Shown here: in pieces, positions 42,365 through 52,348 of the stretch | Layout of the letters: every line of letters starts with the position of its first letter | Numbering within the stretch: position 1 is the first letter of the stretch | Origin: an uncultured Acidimicrobiaceae bacterium | Lineage (GTDB): Bacteria; Actinomycetota; Acidimicrobiia; Acidimicrobiales; Ilumatobacteraceae | Reading direction: 5' to 3' | Length of the DNA: 64,000 nt | Assembly (NCBI GenBank): GCA_903919455.1 | Contig: CAIXIJ010000072.1 | Location: forward strand, 36,007-100,006 | Translations under genes and position numbers: made by a program | The notes under the pieces: model-generated | What the model was told of the DNA's origin: nothing | Databases searched by the model: none | The model's input: only the letters and a program-made list of their open reading frames with translations

Positions 42365-45300
42365 ATGATCGGACGTTTCGGACGGGTGCGGCGTGGGCAA
42401 GCAGCAGTGGTGGTGATGGCGGCGGTGGCCGCCCTCAGCCCGATGAGCGCGTCGGTGTGGTCGCCTCAGACCGCTGCCGCCACGACGGCTTCAGCGACGG
42501 ATGAGAGCAAGATCCCCCACTACTACGGCCCCTACAACAACTACGCGAACAGCGTTCAGGCGATGATCGACGCAGTTGTGGAGGTCGTTGGTGGCGGCGG
42601 AGCAGGCGCCTCGGCCACGGCAACGGTGGACCCCGTGACGGGCGGCATCACTGCCATCGACGTCACTGCCCCGGGCGAGGGGTACACCTCGGTGCCGAGC
42701 GTGACGATCACGTCGCCGGGCATCACCCCGACCGCTGGCGCACATGCGACGGCCACGATCTCGACCGGCGCCATTACTGCCATCTCGGTGGTCGAGCCCG
42801 GCTTTGGTTTCACCGAGCCGATCGTCACGATCTCCGACAACTCCGCCTCGCCCGGCACGGGCGCAGCCGCGCAGGCCAGTGGCGGCGTGGATGATCTCAC
42901 GCTGGTCGACGGTGGCTCCGGCTACGGCGACAAGCCGGTGGTGCAGTTCAGCCTGCCCGACCTTCCCGGGGGCACACTTGCCACCGGCATCGCCACGATG
43001 AACGCCAACGGCGTGGTGACCTCGGTGTCGGTGGTGAACCCGGGCTCGGGCTACACGAAGGCCCCGACAGTGGTCATCATGGATGGCCTCAACGCCAACA
43101 ATGCCGGCCCCGCCACGGTGACCGCGACGATCGGCGTGTCGCAGATCGACATCGTGGACCCGGGCACCGACTACTCCGTTCCGCCCACGGTGACCATTGC
43201 GAATGCCGTCGCTCCGTTCGACCGTGGTGCGTCCGCCACGGCCGACATTGCGGCCAAAGGCGCCGTCACCAACATCCACGTTGATGCCCCCGGCACGGGC
43301 TACGTCACCCCCGGCATCAAGAAGTTCATCGACACGCTCCCCGGGCTGGGCGAAGGCGCGGCGAACAACCTGGGTGAGTACATCCCGGTTGCACAGCCCG
43401 ATACCACCACGTACCCGGGAACCGACTACTACGAGATCGCCGTCGTGCAATACCGCCACGTGTACGGATCCGACATTCCAGCGACGCTCACCCGCGGCTA
43501 TGTGCAGCTCTCCACCAGCGTCATCCCGGGCAAGCACGCTGCCCTCACCAACGCCTCGCTCAACCCGAACGGCACCGCCACCGCAGCCCTGTTGCCCGAT
43601 GGCAGCCAGGCCTACGGCGTTGACGCGCCGCACTATCTCGGGCCGACCATCGTGGCCACGAAGAACCGCCCGGTTCGTGTTCTCTTTCGCAACCTGCTGC
43701 CCACCGGCGCCGATGGCGACCTGTTCCTCCCCGTCGACACGACGGTGATGGGCTCGGGCGAAGGCCCGAACGGGATGATGCTCGACGCCAATGGCGTGCC
43801 GATGCCGATGGCTGCCGATCAGGGCAGCGTGCTCGACGGCATCCGCAACCCCGAGTGCGGCCTCAGCCCCAAGCCCGCCAACTGCTACACGGACAACCGC
43901 GCCGAACTGCACCTCCACGGTGGCATCACGCCCTGGATCAGCGACGGCACGCCTCACCAGTGGGTCACCCCTGCCAATGAGAACACGCAGTACCCCAAGG
44001 GTGTGAGCGTGAGCAATGTGCCCGACATGGCAGATCCGGGCCCCGGCGCCGAAACGTTCTTCTACACGAACCAGCAGAGCGCTCGCCTGATGTTCTACCA
44101 CGACCATGCTTGGGGCATCACCCGCCTGAACGTGTACGCCGGCGAGGCTGCTGGCTATGTGATTACCGACGCAGTCGAGCAGAAGCTCTTCGGTCCGACC
44201 GGCACCTTCCCCGAGTTGGGCGAAGGCACACCGTTGATCATCCAGGACAAGACCTTCGTGCCGGGCGCTGCGCAGTTGGCCAACAGCGACCCGACGTGGG
44301 ACACCGCCCGCTGGGGTGGCGAAGGCAGTCTCTGGACTCCGCACGTCTACATGCCGGCGCAGAACCCCGCCGACCCGACGGGCATGAACCCGTTCGGCCG
44401 TTGGCACTACGGCCCCTGGTTCTGGCCGCCCGCGACGGACACCACGAGTGGGCCGATCGCGAACCCCTACTTCGACCCGGCCTGCGACCCGGCCACGGCC
44501 GTCAACGGTTTCTGCGAGCCGCAGCAGATTCCCGGCACCCCGAACGTCTCGGTGGGCATGGAAGCCTTCAACGACACGCCGGTGGTGAACGGCACGGCGT
44601 ACCCGACCACCACGGTCGAGCCGAAGGCGTACCGCTTCCGGATTCTCAACGCGGCCAACGACCGCATGTGGAACATGTCCTGGTACGTCGCCGACCCCAC
44701 CACGGGCACGAACTCCGAAGTGGCGCTGAACCCGGCCGAGCTGGCTGCGGCACAGACCGACCCCAATGTGGTTGCGACGCCCGACACCACCAAGAGCCCG
44801 GCCGGCCCCGACTGGATTCAGGTCGCTTCTGAAGGCGGCTTCCTGCCGCAGCCGGTCGTGATTCCTGCACACCCCACCACCTGGATCACCGACCCCACCC
44901 GATTCGACGTGGGCAACGTGGATCAGCACTCACTGCTGCTGGCCCCGGCCGAACGTGCCGACGTGATCGTCGACTTCTCGAAGTTCCGCGGCAAGACGCT
45001 GATCCTCTACAACGACGCCCCGGCGGCATTCCCGGCCCGAGTGAGCACCTACGACTACTACACCGGTGGCCCCGATCTGGCTCCGGTGGGCGCACCCACG
45101 ACGCTGCCGGGGTATGGCCCCAACACCCGCACGGTGATGCAGATCAAGGTGTCGAACTCGGCCCCGGCACTGGCATGGGACCGTCCGAACACGACGGCCG
45201 ACAAGATGGGCCAGCTGATGGCCGCCTTTGCTCACCACGCCGACAACTCGGGCGTGTTCGAAGCAGGCCAGCACCCGATTGTGGTCGGTCAGGCTGCGTA

Positions 45301-47938
45301 CAACTCCACCTACGGCAAGAGCTTCGTCGATTCGGCCTGGTGCAACAGCCCCAGCAAGCCCACGACCAAGTGCGACGGTTTTGCCCGCATCGGCGAGCAG
45401 GCCGGCGACACGTTCAGGTTCGACACGTTGAACGGCAAGCAGCTCGGCGTGAAGATCGAGAGCAAGGCCATTCACGACGAGACGAACTCGAGCACGTTCG
45501 ACGAGTTCGGTCGATCCGCGGCAACCCTCGGCGTGGAATCGAAGGGTGCCACCCCGCTGCTACAGAACATCAACTTGTTCCCCTACGTGAACCCGGCGAC
45601 GGAGGTCCTGAACTCGGACAAGTTGCCGAGCAGTCTCGACGTGACACCGATCAGTTCAGGCGACGACGGCACGCAGATCTGGAAGATCACGCACAACGGT
45701 GTGGACACCCACCCGATTCACTTCCACCTCTTCGACGTGCAGGTGCTGGACCGAGTCACCTGGGACGGCATCATCATGCCGCCGGAGCCGAACGAGCTTG
45801 GCTGGAAGGACACCGTCCGCATCAGCCCCCTCGAGGACACGATCATCGCGGTACGTCCCATCGTGCCGACGCTGCCGTTCAACATCCCGGACAGCAAACG
45901 ACCGTTGAACCCAGCGATGCCCATCGGCGCCAAGGGCGACCAGTCGGGCCCCAATGGCAAGCAGGCCGGCTTCAACAACACCGATGTGAACGGTGTGCCG
46001 ATCGCGCCCATCGTGAACGACGTGGTGAACTTCGGTTGGGAGTACGTCTACCACTGCCACATCCTCAGCCATGAGGAGATGGACATGATGCGACCGGTGA
46101 GCGTGCACGTCACGTCGCTTGCGCCGGCGGCCAGTTCCACCACCGGAGGCCGCAATTCGGACGACCCCGCCAAGGTGACACTTCGGTGGGACGACAAGAC
46201 TCCGGTGGACTACAACGACCCCATCACATGGGGAAGTCGGCGGGCCGAAATCGGTTACCGCATTGAGCGGTCGACGCTGCTGGCCAATGGCGAGACGCCC
46301 TACCAACAGGTGGGTGTGGCTCCGGCCAACACCACGACGTTTACCGACAGCACAGTGTCGCCGAACGTGGCGTACCTCTACCGCGTGGTCACCTGGAACG
46401 AGGCGGGTGCGGCCCGGTCGAACCGCGTGCCCATCTTCACCGGCTCGCCTTTGGCCACCTCGGTGACGGTGCGTAGCGATGGCAATCCCTCGATCGTGGG
46501 CGACCCCGTGAAGCTCACGGCCATCGTCTCCAGCACCCTGACCACCGGCACCATCGTGTTCACGTTGGATGGCGTTGCCCAGCCGGCAGTGGCCCTGACG
46601 GATGGCGTCGCACAACTCTCGGTTACCGGTCTCGGCATCGGCGATCACTCCGTGGTGGCGCACTACTCCGGTGACAGCAACTTCGTCGCCAGTGACAGCG
46701 CCCTGTTCACTCAGACGGTGGGCGGCTACCCGACCACGGTGCTGCTGGAGTCCAGCCGCAACCCCAGCGCTGCTGGCCAGGTGGTGACGTTCACGGCGGT
46801 CGTGCAACAGGTCCGAACCATGGACGGCATTCCCACGGGTTCGGTGCGATTCACCGTTACCAACCCGGGCTCGTTATCCATCACGTCCACAGTGGCGCTG
46901 AGCCAGCTCGGTGGGGCTACCTTCAACACCACGGCGATGTCACTCGGGGCGAACCTCGTCAGCGCGGAGTACATCCCGACGGGCTTGTTTGCGCCGAGCT
47001 CGAGTCGTCTCACCCAGACGGTCACTCTGCGCCCCACCACCACAGTGGTCACGGTGAACCGCGACCCGAGCAACTTCGGCCAGTCGGTCAGCGTGACTGC
47101 AACGGTGCGCACCATTGCAGGCGTGCCCGGGCCGCCCACCGGCACGGTGCAGTTCATCGCCACCGGTCCGGTCAGCGACCTTGCACCGGTGGTGGTGCCG
47201 CTGAACAACCAGGGCGTGGCGATTTGGACTACCACGCAACTCCCGGTCGGTGCCGTCACCGTTCGAGCCACGTATCAGCCCACGGGTTTGTATGCGGCGA
47301 GCAACGGTTCGATCGGCCTGACCGTGATCGGCAAGCCGACGACCACCACGCTGTCGAGCAGCCTGAACCCATCGGGCTTCGGTCAGTCGGTCTCGTTGAC
47401 GGCCCAGGTGCGCGCCGTGAACGGCAACAACGGCAATAACGGCAATAACGGCGCGCCAACCGGCTCGGTGCTCTTCGCGATCTCCAACCCTGTTGGCCTG
47501 GCTACCACCGCCACCGTGCAGTTGAACAACGGCACGGCAGTGTTCAGTTCGACCGCCTTGAGTCTTGGGAACCACACGGTGACGGCGCTGTACGTGCCGT
47601 CGGGCGTGCTGGGTTACGAGCCCAGTTCCGCCACGCAGACCCAGGTGGTGGTTCGTAGCGCTAGCGCAACCACCGTCACCTCCAGTAACAACCGGCCACG
47701 TGTCGGTCAGTCGGTCACTTTGACCGCGACCGTCACTCCTGCGGGCGCAACCGGCACGGTGCAGTTCACCGTGAACGGCGCCCCCTTCGGTGGTCCGATC
47801 GCTCTGCCCGCAAATGGCCGAGCCACATTGACCACCAGTTCCTTGCCAGTAGGAATCCTGTCCATCCGGGCCGTCTACAGCGGCGGTCCGAGTGCTCTCG
47901 GCAGCACGTCGGTCATCTACTCGATGACCGTTCGCTGA
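42365..47938 (+). CDS. Giant secreted multicopper oxidase with Fn3 and Ig-like repeats
   Basis: A 1,857-residue secreted protein. The signal peptide covers about 1-40 (VVVMAAVAALSPMSASV). Residues about 75-330 hold about six copies of a repeat centred on GxGYTxxPTVTI. The multicopper oxidase spans about 340-1250 with all four copper motifs: HLHGG (about 515), FYHDHAWG (about 577), HPIHFH (about 1117) and the T1 site YHCHILSHEEMDMM (about 1230). A fibronectin-III-like domain (about 1272-1360) and five bacterial Ig-like domains of about 100 residues follow. The start is set by GGCGGAGAG before ATG. Probable roles are oxidation of metal ions such as Mn(II) or of phenolics outside the cell. No anchor is seen. 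Confidence 0.9.
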   Translation: MIGRFGRVRRGQAAVVVMAAVAALSPMSASVWSPQTAAATTASATDESKIPHYYGPYNNYANSVQAMIDAVVEVVGGGGAGASATATVDPVTGGITAIDVTAPGEGYTSVPSVTITSPGITPTAGAHATATISTGAITAISVVEPGFGFTEPIVTISDNSASPGTGAAAQASGGVDDLTLVDGGSGYGDKPVVQFSLPDLPGGTLATGIATMNANGVVTSVSVVNPGSGYTKAPTVVIMDGLNANNAGPATVTATIGVSQIDIVDPGTDYSVPPTVTIANAVAPFDRGASATADIAAKGAVTNIHVDAPGTGYVTPGIKKFIDTLPGLGEGAANNLGEYIPVAQPDTTTYPGTDYYEIAVVQYRHVYGSDIPATLTRGYVQLSTSVIPGKHAALTNASLNPNGTATAALLPDGSQAYGVDAPHYLGPTIVATKNRPVRVLFRNLLPTGADGDLFLPVDTTVMGSGEGPNGMMLDANGVPMPMAADQGSVLDGIRNPECGLSPKPANCYTDNRAELHLHGGITPWISDGTPHQWVTPANENTQYPKGVSVSNVPDMADPGPGAETFFYTNQQSARLMFYHDHAWGITRLNVYAGEAAGYVITDAVEQKLFGPTGTFPELGEGTPLIIQDKTFVPGAAQLANSDPTWDTARWGGEGSLWTPHVYMPAQNPADPTGMNPFGRWHYGPWFWPPATDTTSGPIANPYFDPACDPATAVNGFCEPQQIPGTPNVSVGMEAFNDTPVVNGTAYPTTTVEPKAYRFRILNAANDRMWNMSWYVADPTTGTNSEVALNPAELAAAQTDPNVVATPDTTKSPAGPDWIQVASEGGFLPQPVVIPAHPTTWITDPTRFDVGNVDQHSLLLAPAERADVIVDFSKFRGKTLILYNDAPAAFPARVSTYDYYTGGPDLAPVGAPTTLPGYGPNTRTVMQIKVSNSAPALAWDRPNTTADKMGQLMAAFAHHADNSGVFEAGQHPIVVGQAAYNSTYGKSFVDSAWCNSPSKPTTKCDGFARIGEQAGDTFRFDTLNGKQLGVKIESKAIHDETNSSTFDEFGRSAATLGVESKGATPLLQNINLFPYVNPATEVLNSDKLPSSLDVTPISSGDDGTQIWKITHNGVDTHPIHFHLFDVQVLDRVTWDGIIMPPEPNELGWKDTVRISPLEDTIIAVRPIVPTLPFNIPDSKRPLNPAMPIGAKGDQSGPNGKQAGFNNTDVNGVPIAPIVNDVVNFGWEYVYHCHILSHEEMDMMRPVSVHVTSLAPAASSTTGGRNSDDPAKVTLRWDDKTPVDYNDPITWGSRRAEIGYRIERSTLLANGETPYQQVGVAPANTTTFTDSTVSPNVAYLYRVVTWNEAGAARSNRVPIFTGSPLATSVTVRSDGNPSIVGDPVKLTAIVSSTLTTGTIVFTLDGVAQPAVALTDGVAQLSVTGLGIGDHSVVAHYSGDSNFVASDSALFTQTVGGYPTTVLLESSRNPSAAGQVVTFTAVVQQVRTMDGIPTGSVRFTVTNPGSLSITSTVALSQLGGATFNTTAMSLGANLVSAEYIPTGLFAPSSSRLTQTVTLRPTTTVVTVNRDPSNFGQSVSVTATVRTIAGVPGPPTGTVQFIATGPVSDLAPVVVPLNNQGVAIWTTTQLPVGAVTVRATYQPTGLYAASNGSIGLTVIGKPTTTTLSSSLNPSGFGQSVSLTAQVRAVNGNNGNNGNNGAPTGSVLFAISNPVGLATTATVQLNNGTAVFSSTALSLGNHTVTALYVPSGVLGYEPSSATQTQVVVRSASATTVTSSNNRPRVGQSVTLTATVTPAGATGTVQFTVNGAPFGGPIALPANGRATLTTSSLPVGILSIRAVYSGGPSALGSTSVIYSMTVR
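47420..47452 (+). repeat. Asn/Gly microsatellite in an Ig-domain loop
   Basis: Four near-identical units of AAC-GGC-AAY code for NGNNGNNGNNG at residues 1686-1696 of the multicopper oxidase, in a loop of the fourth Ig-like domain where neighbouring domains have a short turn. The frame is preserved in units of nine bases. Confidence 0.7.
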
Positions 47939-47951
47939 CCGAACCGCATCG

Positions 47952-47983
47952 AAGGGGAGTTGCTCCGCCAGGCAACTCCCCTT
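47952..47983. terminator. Bidirectional hairpin terminator
   Basis: AAGGGGAGTTGC and GCAACTCCCCTT form a perfect 12-bp stem with an 8-base loop; the right side ends in CTTT. It sits between the convergent multicopper oxidase and LLM oxidoreductase genes, 14 and 16 bp from their stops. Confidence 0.88.
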
Positions 47984-47998
47984 TGGCGCGTCTGTGGT

Positions 47999-48871
47999 TC
48001 AGCTCGTCTTGCTGATGACGTCCTCGCCGTAGCGGGCCAGGGCCGCGGCGGTGTCGCGGTAGAAGAGGAAGGCGGGCAGGATGACGCGGCTCACGCCGAT
48101 GTCGGCGAGCGCCTTCACTTCATCGAGTGCCCGGCCGCCCACGGCACCGTTGCCGCCGGTGGTCATCTCGATGGCATCGGGGTCGCGGCCGTGCTCTTTG
48201 GCTTCGTTGCGCACGATGTCGAACGAGCGCGACAACTCCTCGTGGGTGCCGCGTCCGGGGAAGAACCCGTCACCGAGTCGGCCAGCGCGCCGGGCGGCAA
48301 TGTCGGTGTGGCCTCCGATGTGGATGGGTACGGAACCTCGCACTGGCTGCGGGCGGGAGATGCACTCGTCGAACTGTGTGAACTCGCCGTGGTGGGTGGC
48401 TTTCTCCTGCGACCACAGTGCGCGCATGGCGGCCACGTGGTCGTCGGTGCGTCGGCCGCGCTCGTCGAACGGCACGCCGATTGCATCGAACTCCTCTTTC
48501 ATCCAACCGACGCCGATGCCGAGGTGCACCCGGCCACCGGAGAGGTGGTCGAGCGTGGCCACCTCTTTGGCCAGCACCACGGGGTTGCGCTGCGGGAGGA
48601 TCAGGATGCCCGTGGCGAGGTTGATGGTGCTGGTGGCTGAGGCGAGATAGGTGAGCCAGATCAGCGGGTCGGGGATGGGGAAGTCTTCGCCGCCAGGCAT
48701 CTTGCCGGACGCGTCGTAGGGGTACGGCGAGGCGTAGCCCGATGGCACCACGACGTGTTCCACGGTCCACAGACTTTCGAAGCCGGCGGCCTCGGCGGCC
48801 TGGGCGAACTCGATGGCCGGACCCGGCTGGGTGAATGGGCCGGTGTTCGCGAATGCGATGGCGAATTTCAT
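47999..48871 (-). CDS. LLM-class F420-dependent oxidoreductase
   Basis: A 290-residue luciferase-like oxidoreductase. Seen: MKFAIAFANTGPFTQPGPAI at the start, AAEAAGFESLWTVEHVVVP, LATGILILPQRNPVVLAKEV, LSGGRVHLGIGVGWMKEEFD and VPIHIGGHTDIAARRAGRLG, the pattern of the Mycobacterium Rv2161c-like F420 group. The ATG at 48871 has AGGGG eight bases upstream; the longer open frame is Arg/Pro-rich shadow. The substrate is unknown. It is divergent from the dehydrogenase gene (86-bp gap). Confidence 0.9.
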   Translation of the reverse strand: MKFAIAFANTGPFTQPGPAIEFAQAAEAAGFESLWTVEHVVVPSGYASPYPYDASGKMPGGEDFPIPDPLIWLTYLASATSTINLATGILILPQRNPVVLAKEVATLDHLSGGRVHLGIGVGWMKEEFDAIGVPFDERGRRTDDHVAAMRALWSQEKATHHGEFTQFDECISRPQPVRGSVPIHIGGHTDIAARRAGRLGDGFFPGRGTHEELSRSFDIVRNEAKEHGRDPDAIEMTTGGNGAVGGRALDEVKALADIGVSRVILPAFLFYRDTAAALARYGEDVISKTS

Positions 48872-48957
48872 GTTGATGACCCCTGTATGTCGACGGCTAC
48901 GGCGCAGAGTCTGGCATCGTGCATGCAGTAGACGTAGCAGCGGAACAAGGAGGCACG

Positions 48958-49896
48958 ATGCGAATCGGCTGTGTGGGAATCGGCAACATCGGACGGCATC
49001 TGGCAGCGAACCTGCTTGCAGCGGGTTTCGACGTGACGGTGCACGACCTCGATCGCTCGGCATGCGCCGCGCTGGAGGCGGCGGGTGCCACCTGGGCCGC
49101 TTCGCCCGCGGCAGTTGCGGCATCGGTGGACACGGTGGTGACATGCCTGCCGTCGGTAAAGGCCATCACCGCTGTCGTGGCGGGCGAGTCCGGTTTGTTG
49201 GAGGGCTTCCAACCTGGTGCCACCTGGATCGACATGAGCACGAACGACCTGCACGAACTGCAGCGTCTCGCCGGTCTACTGGCCGAGCGTGGCGTGGCCA
49301 CCCTGGAGGCGCCGGTCACCGGGGGAGCGCACAATGCAGAGTCGGCCACCATCACGGTGCTGGTGGGTGGCGACGAGTCGGTGTACCAACAGCACGCCGC
49401 CGTGTTCGATGCCGTTGGCGGCCGTGTGTTCTACATGGGCGAACTTGGCAAGGCGGCCATCATCAAGGTCATCACCAACATGCTGGCCTTCATACATATC
49501 GCTGCGACGGCAGAGGCGTACATGTTGGCGGCCAAGGGTGGTATCGACCTGCGGTTGGCGTGGGAGGTCATCAAGGCCAGTTCCGGTAACAGCTTCATTC
49601 ACGAGACCGAGAGCACCACGATTCTCAGCGGTAGCTACGACATCGGCTTCTCGCTCGACCTGTCGTGCAAGGACCTCGGCTTCGCGATGCAGTTGGGCCG
49701 AGAGTTCGATGTGCCGCTGGACATTGCAGCCACGGTGGAGCAGTTGAACATCCGGGCGCGCGCCGCCTACGGGGGAGCGGCTGGGTCCCCCATGGTGGCG
49801 CGTTTGCTGGAAACGGTGTGCGGTACCGAGCTTCGTGCCCCGGGCTTCCCCGCCACGCTGGAGGACTACCTCGCCACCATGCCGCGTGCTGGTTAG
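48958..49896 (+). CDS. 3-hydroxyisobutyrate dehydrogenase family NAD(P)-dependent oxidoreductase
   Basis: A 312-residue beta-hydroxyacid dehydrogenase. The Rossmann motif is RIGCVGIGNIGRHLAANLLA, the substrate-site segment is EAPVTGGAHNAESATITVLV (about 116-135), and the catalytic lysine is in GELGKAAIIKVITNMLAF (about 172). The start at 48958 is fixed by a perfect AAGGAGG four bases upstream, the best ribosome site in the window, which predicts high expression. It oxidises a 3-hydroxy acid; the exact substrate is open. Confidence 0.9.
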   Translation: MRIGCVGIGNIGRHLAANLLAAGFDVTVHDLDRSACAALEAAGATWAASPAAVAASVDTVVTCLPSVKAITAVVAGESGLLEGFQPGATWIDMSTNDLHELQRLAGLLAERGVATLEAPVTGGAHNAESATITVLVGGDESVYQQHAAVFDAVGGRVFYMGELGKAAIIKVITNMLAFIHIAATAEAYMLAAKGGIDLRLAWEVIKASSGNSFIHETESTTILSGSYDIGFSLDLSCKDLGFAMQLGREFDVPLDIAATVEQLNIRARAAYGGAAGSPMVARLLETVCGTELRAPGFPATLEDYLATMPRAG

Positions 49897-49908
49897 CATT
49901 CGCCCATC

Positions 49909-52332
49909 GTGGTGGTCGCCGTCAGTCGCTCCTTCACCGTGTCCGAACCGGCGCAACCGGCGTACGTGCGGTCGCCAGTCACAGCGATCCGACTGCTCGT
50001 AGCAGTGGCGCTGTTGGGAGTGTCGTTCTCCGTCCTCCAAGCCACCGACCCGGCGAGGTTCGCCGAGAACATCGGAGAGTTGCTCGCATCGGCCCCGCAC
50101 TGGTTGGTGTCGGGCGCCGTCGCCACCTTTCAGATCCTGTTCCTCGTGCCAGCCGTACTGGGCTTGCTTTCCCAGTTGCTGCTGCGGCGATTCGTCCGTG
50201 TAGGCCGGATGCTGCTGGCTTCCGCGATGGCTGCCGGGGCTCTCTTCGCGCTCTCGCACTGGGCGGGCTCGGACTTGCTGCCCTTGCTGCCGCAGCACCT
50301 CCCCGGCGTGTCGGGTGGAGCATTGAATCCGGCGACCGGACTCACCGACTACGGCATCGGCGCATCGTTCCCAACCGGATTGGACCTCGGTGTCATCAGC
50401 GCATGGATGTTCGTCGATCGCAGCCATTGGTCGGGTGGGTGGCGGTGGATCGGCCGTTTCGTGTTGCTGCTCGGTGTGTTGGCCCACATCGGTGTGAGCC
50501 TGTCGAACCCGGCGATCATTGTGACGATCATCACCGCGGCGATGGTGGCAGCGCTGCTGGTGCAGGTGCTCCTCGGCGTGCCCAACAGTCGCCCGCGAGC
50601 AGCGGTGGTTGGCGAGATTCTGCAACGGCTCGACTATCGCGTGCAGTCGGTGGAGCGCTTCGGCGGGTTCCGCGGGTTTGCCGGCTTTCGGGTGGCGATG
50701 GACGACGGTGTGCAACTCTTCGTGAAGATCGTGAGCCGCGATTCGTGGGCAGCCCTGCTGCCCGTGCGCCTCTATCGGGCGATGCGCTTTCGCGACGTTG
50801 GGCAGGATCGCCCGTTCCGATCGCTTCGTTCGATGGTGGAGCACGAGGCGCTGTGTGCGCTGAAGGCGCACTCCGACGGCGTGCCCACCGCCCGACTCGC
50901 TGCGGTCACCGAGTTCCCGCCCGACTCGATGATGGTGGCGTTCGAATCTCAAACGTTCCAGCCGCCGGGCGATCTGGACGACGAACGGCGCACGCCCGAA
51001 CTGCTGCACCAGGTGTGGGGGATCGTGGCGGCGCTGCGGCACAGCCACACCGTCCACCGGCGACTCAACGCAGACTCGCTGCTCGTTGACCAGCGCGGCA
51101 CGGTAGTGCTGGTGGACTTCAGCGCCGCATCGTTGGGCGTGGTGGGGCCGGCGTTGGCCACCGACGTGGCCGAGTTGCTCGCGGCGACGGCGGTCATCAT
51201 CGGGCCGGATCGAGCCGTGCAGGCGGCGATCGAAGGGGTCGGCGCATCCGCGGTTGCCGACGCGCTACCGCGGTTGCAGCCGTTGGCGCTCACGCCTTCC
51301 ACTCGGGCCGCGGTGAAGACGGCCGGATGCTTGGACGACCTTCGACACGAGGTGCAGCACGCCACCGGCGAGTCCGCAGTGGTGTTCGACGAACTTGAAC
51401 GCGTGAAGCTGCGCACGCTGGCCAGCCTTGCGATGCTGGCGGTGGCTATCGCCGCGCTGATCCCGCAATTCCTCGGTATCGGCTCGGTGTGGGGTGAGTT
51501 GCGTCACGCGAGTTGGTGGTGGGTTGCGGTGACGCTGGGGTTGTCGGTGGTCACCTACATCGGTGCTGCGGTGGCACTCGATGGATCGGTCGCGGAGCGG
51601 CTCCCTCTGGTGCCGAACATGGGGGTGCAGTTGGCGACCTCGTTCGTGGGCGTGGTGGCACCGGGCGGAGCGCTGGCACTGACGGGTCGATTCCTTCAGA
51701 AGCGTGGTGTCGACACGCCCACCGCCGTGGCAGCCGTGGGAGTGGACACCTTGGCGGGAGTGATCGTGCATCTGGTGCTCACGGCGCTGTTCTTCGGTCT
51801 TGCCGGAGTGTCGGGTCTCGGCACGTTCGACCGGCCGTCGGTCGGCACCCTCGCGCTCGTCGGAGTTGGAATTGCTGCTGTTGCTGTTGTCGGGGTGGCG
51901 CTGCCGTGGAGTCGGTCGCTGCTGGTCACGCATGTGCTCCCCGCGACCCGTCGCTCGATCGCCAGCGTGGGTGACATCGCGCGTCAGCCGGCGAAGATGA
52001 TCGAACTCTTCGGCGGGTCGGCGATCATCACCATGGGCTACATCACGGCGCTGGCGGCGTCGGTGGAGGCGGTCATCCCTTCAGGCGGGGGCCCGGCATT
52101 CACGTCGGTCGCACTGGTGTATCTCGTCGGAACAGTCGTGTCATCGATCGCCCCGACGCCGGGAGGGATCGGCGCAGTGGAGGCCGCCCTCATCGCCGGC
52201 CTTACTGCTGCGGGCATGCCCAGCACGACCGCCGTGGCCGCAGTCATCCTGTTCCGCTTGGCGACGTTCTGGCTGCCATTGATGCCGGGATGGGCGGCAC
52301 TGGTGCTGCTGCAACGCTCCGACGATCTCTGA
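49909..52332 (+). CDS. Flippase-like membrane protein with degenerate kinase domain (paralogue 2)
   Basis: An 807-residue paralogue of the protein at 25872-28193, with the same order: N-terminal spans (about 20-220), kinase-like domain (about 235-470) and C-terminal flippase-like spans (about 500-800). The kinase lysine strand is VQLFVKIVSRD. The catalytic loop reads VHRRLNADSLLVDQ where an active kinase has HRDLKPxN, so the catalytic Asp, Lys and Asn are replaced, and DFG reads DFSAA. It is most likely a pseudokinase. The final spans contain PTPGGIGAVEAALIAGLTAA, the signature loop of the UPF0104 group. GTG at 49909, 12 bp after the dehydrogenase stop. Confidence 0.82.
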   Translation: MVVAVSRSFTVSEPAQPAYVRSPVTAIRLLVAVALLGVSFSVLQATDPARFAENIGELLASAPHWLVSGAVATFQILFLVPAVLGLLSQLLLRRFVRVGRMLLASAMAAGALFALSHWAGSDLLPLLPQHLPGVSGGALNPATGLTDYGIGASFPTGLDLGVISAWMFVDRSHWSGGWRWIGRFVLLLGVLAHIGVSLSNPAIIVTIITAAMVAALLVQVLLGVPNSRPRAAVVGEILQRLDYRVQSVERFGGFRGFAGFRVAMDDGVQLFVKIVSRDSWAALLPVRLYRAMRFRDVGQDRPFRSLRSMVEHEALCALKAHSDGVPTARLAAVTEFPPDSMMVAFESQTFQPPGDLDDERRTPELLHQVWGIVAALRHSHTVHRRLNADSLLVDQRGTVVLVDFSAASLGVVGPALATDVAELLAATAVIIGPDRAVQAAIEGVGASAVADALPRLQPLALTPSTRAAVKTAGCLDDLRHEVQHATGESAVVFDELERVKLRTLASLAMLAVAIAALIPQFLGIGSVWGELRHASWWWVAVTLGLSVVTYIGAAVALDGSVAERLPLVPNMGVQLATSFVGVVAPGGALALTGRFLQKRGVDTPTAVAAVGVDTLAGVIVHLVLTALFFGLAGVSGLGTFDRPSVGTLALVGVGIAAVAVVGVALPWSRSLLVTHVLPATRRSIASVGDIARQPAKMIELFGGSAIITMGYITALAASVEAVIPSGGGPAFTSVALVYLVGTVVSSIAPTPGGIGAVEAALIAGLTAAGMPSTTAVAAVILFRLATFWLPLMPGWAALVLLQRSDDL

Positions 52333-52348
52333 CGAGCCGGTAGGTACC

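Noticed and set aside
42491..44929. Long open frame of about 812 codons on the minus strand
   Set aside because: It is fully antisense to the multicopper oxidase, whose copper motifs are certain. Its composition (His/Gly/Arg/Val-rich) is that of a mirror frame in GC-rich DNA.
49276..51057. Open frame of about 593 codons on the minus strand
   Set aside because: Antisense to the dehydrogenase and the second flippase-like gene; Arg/His-rich with no domains.
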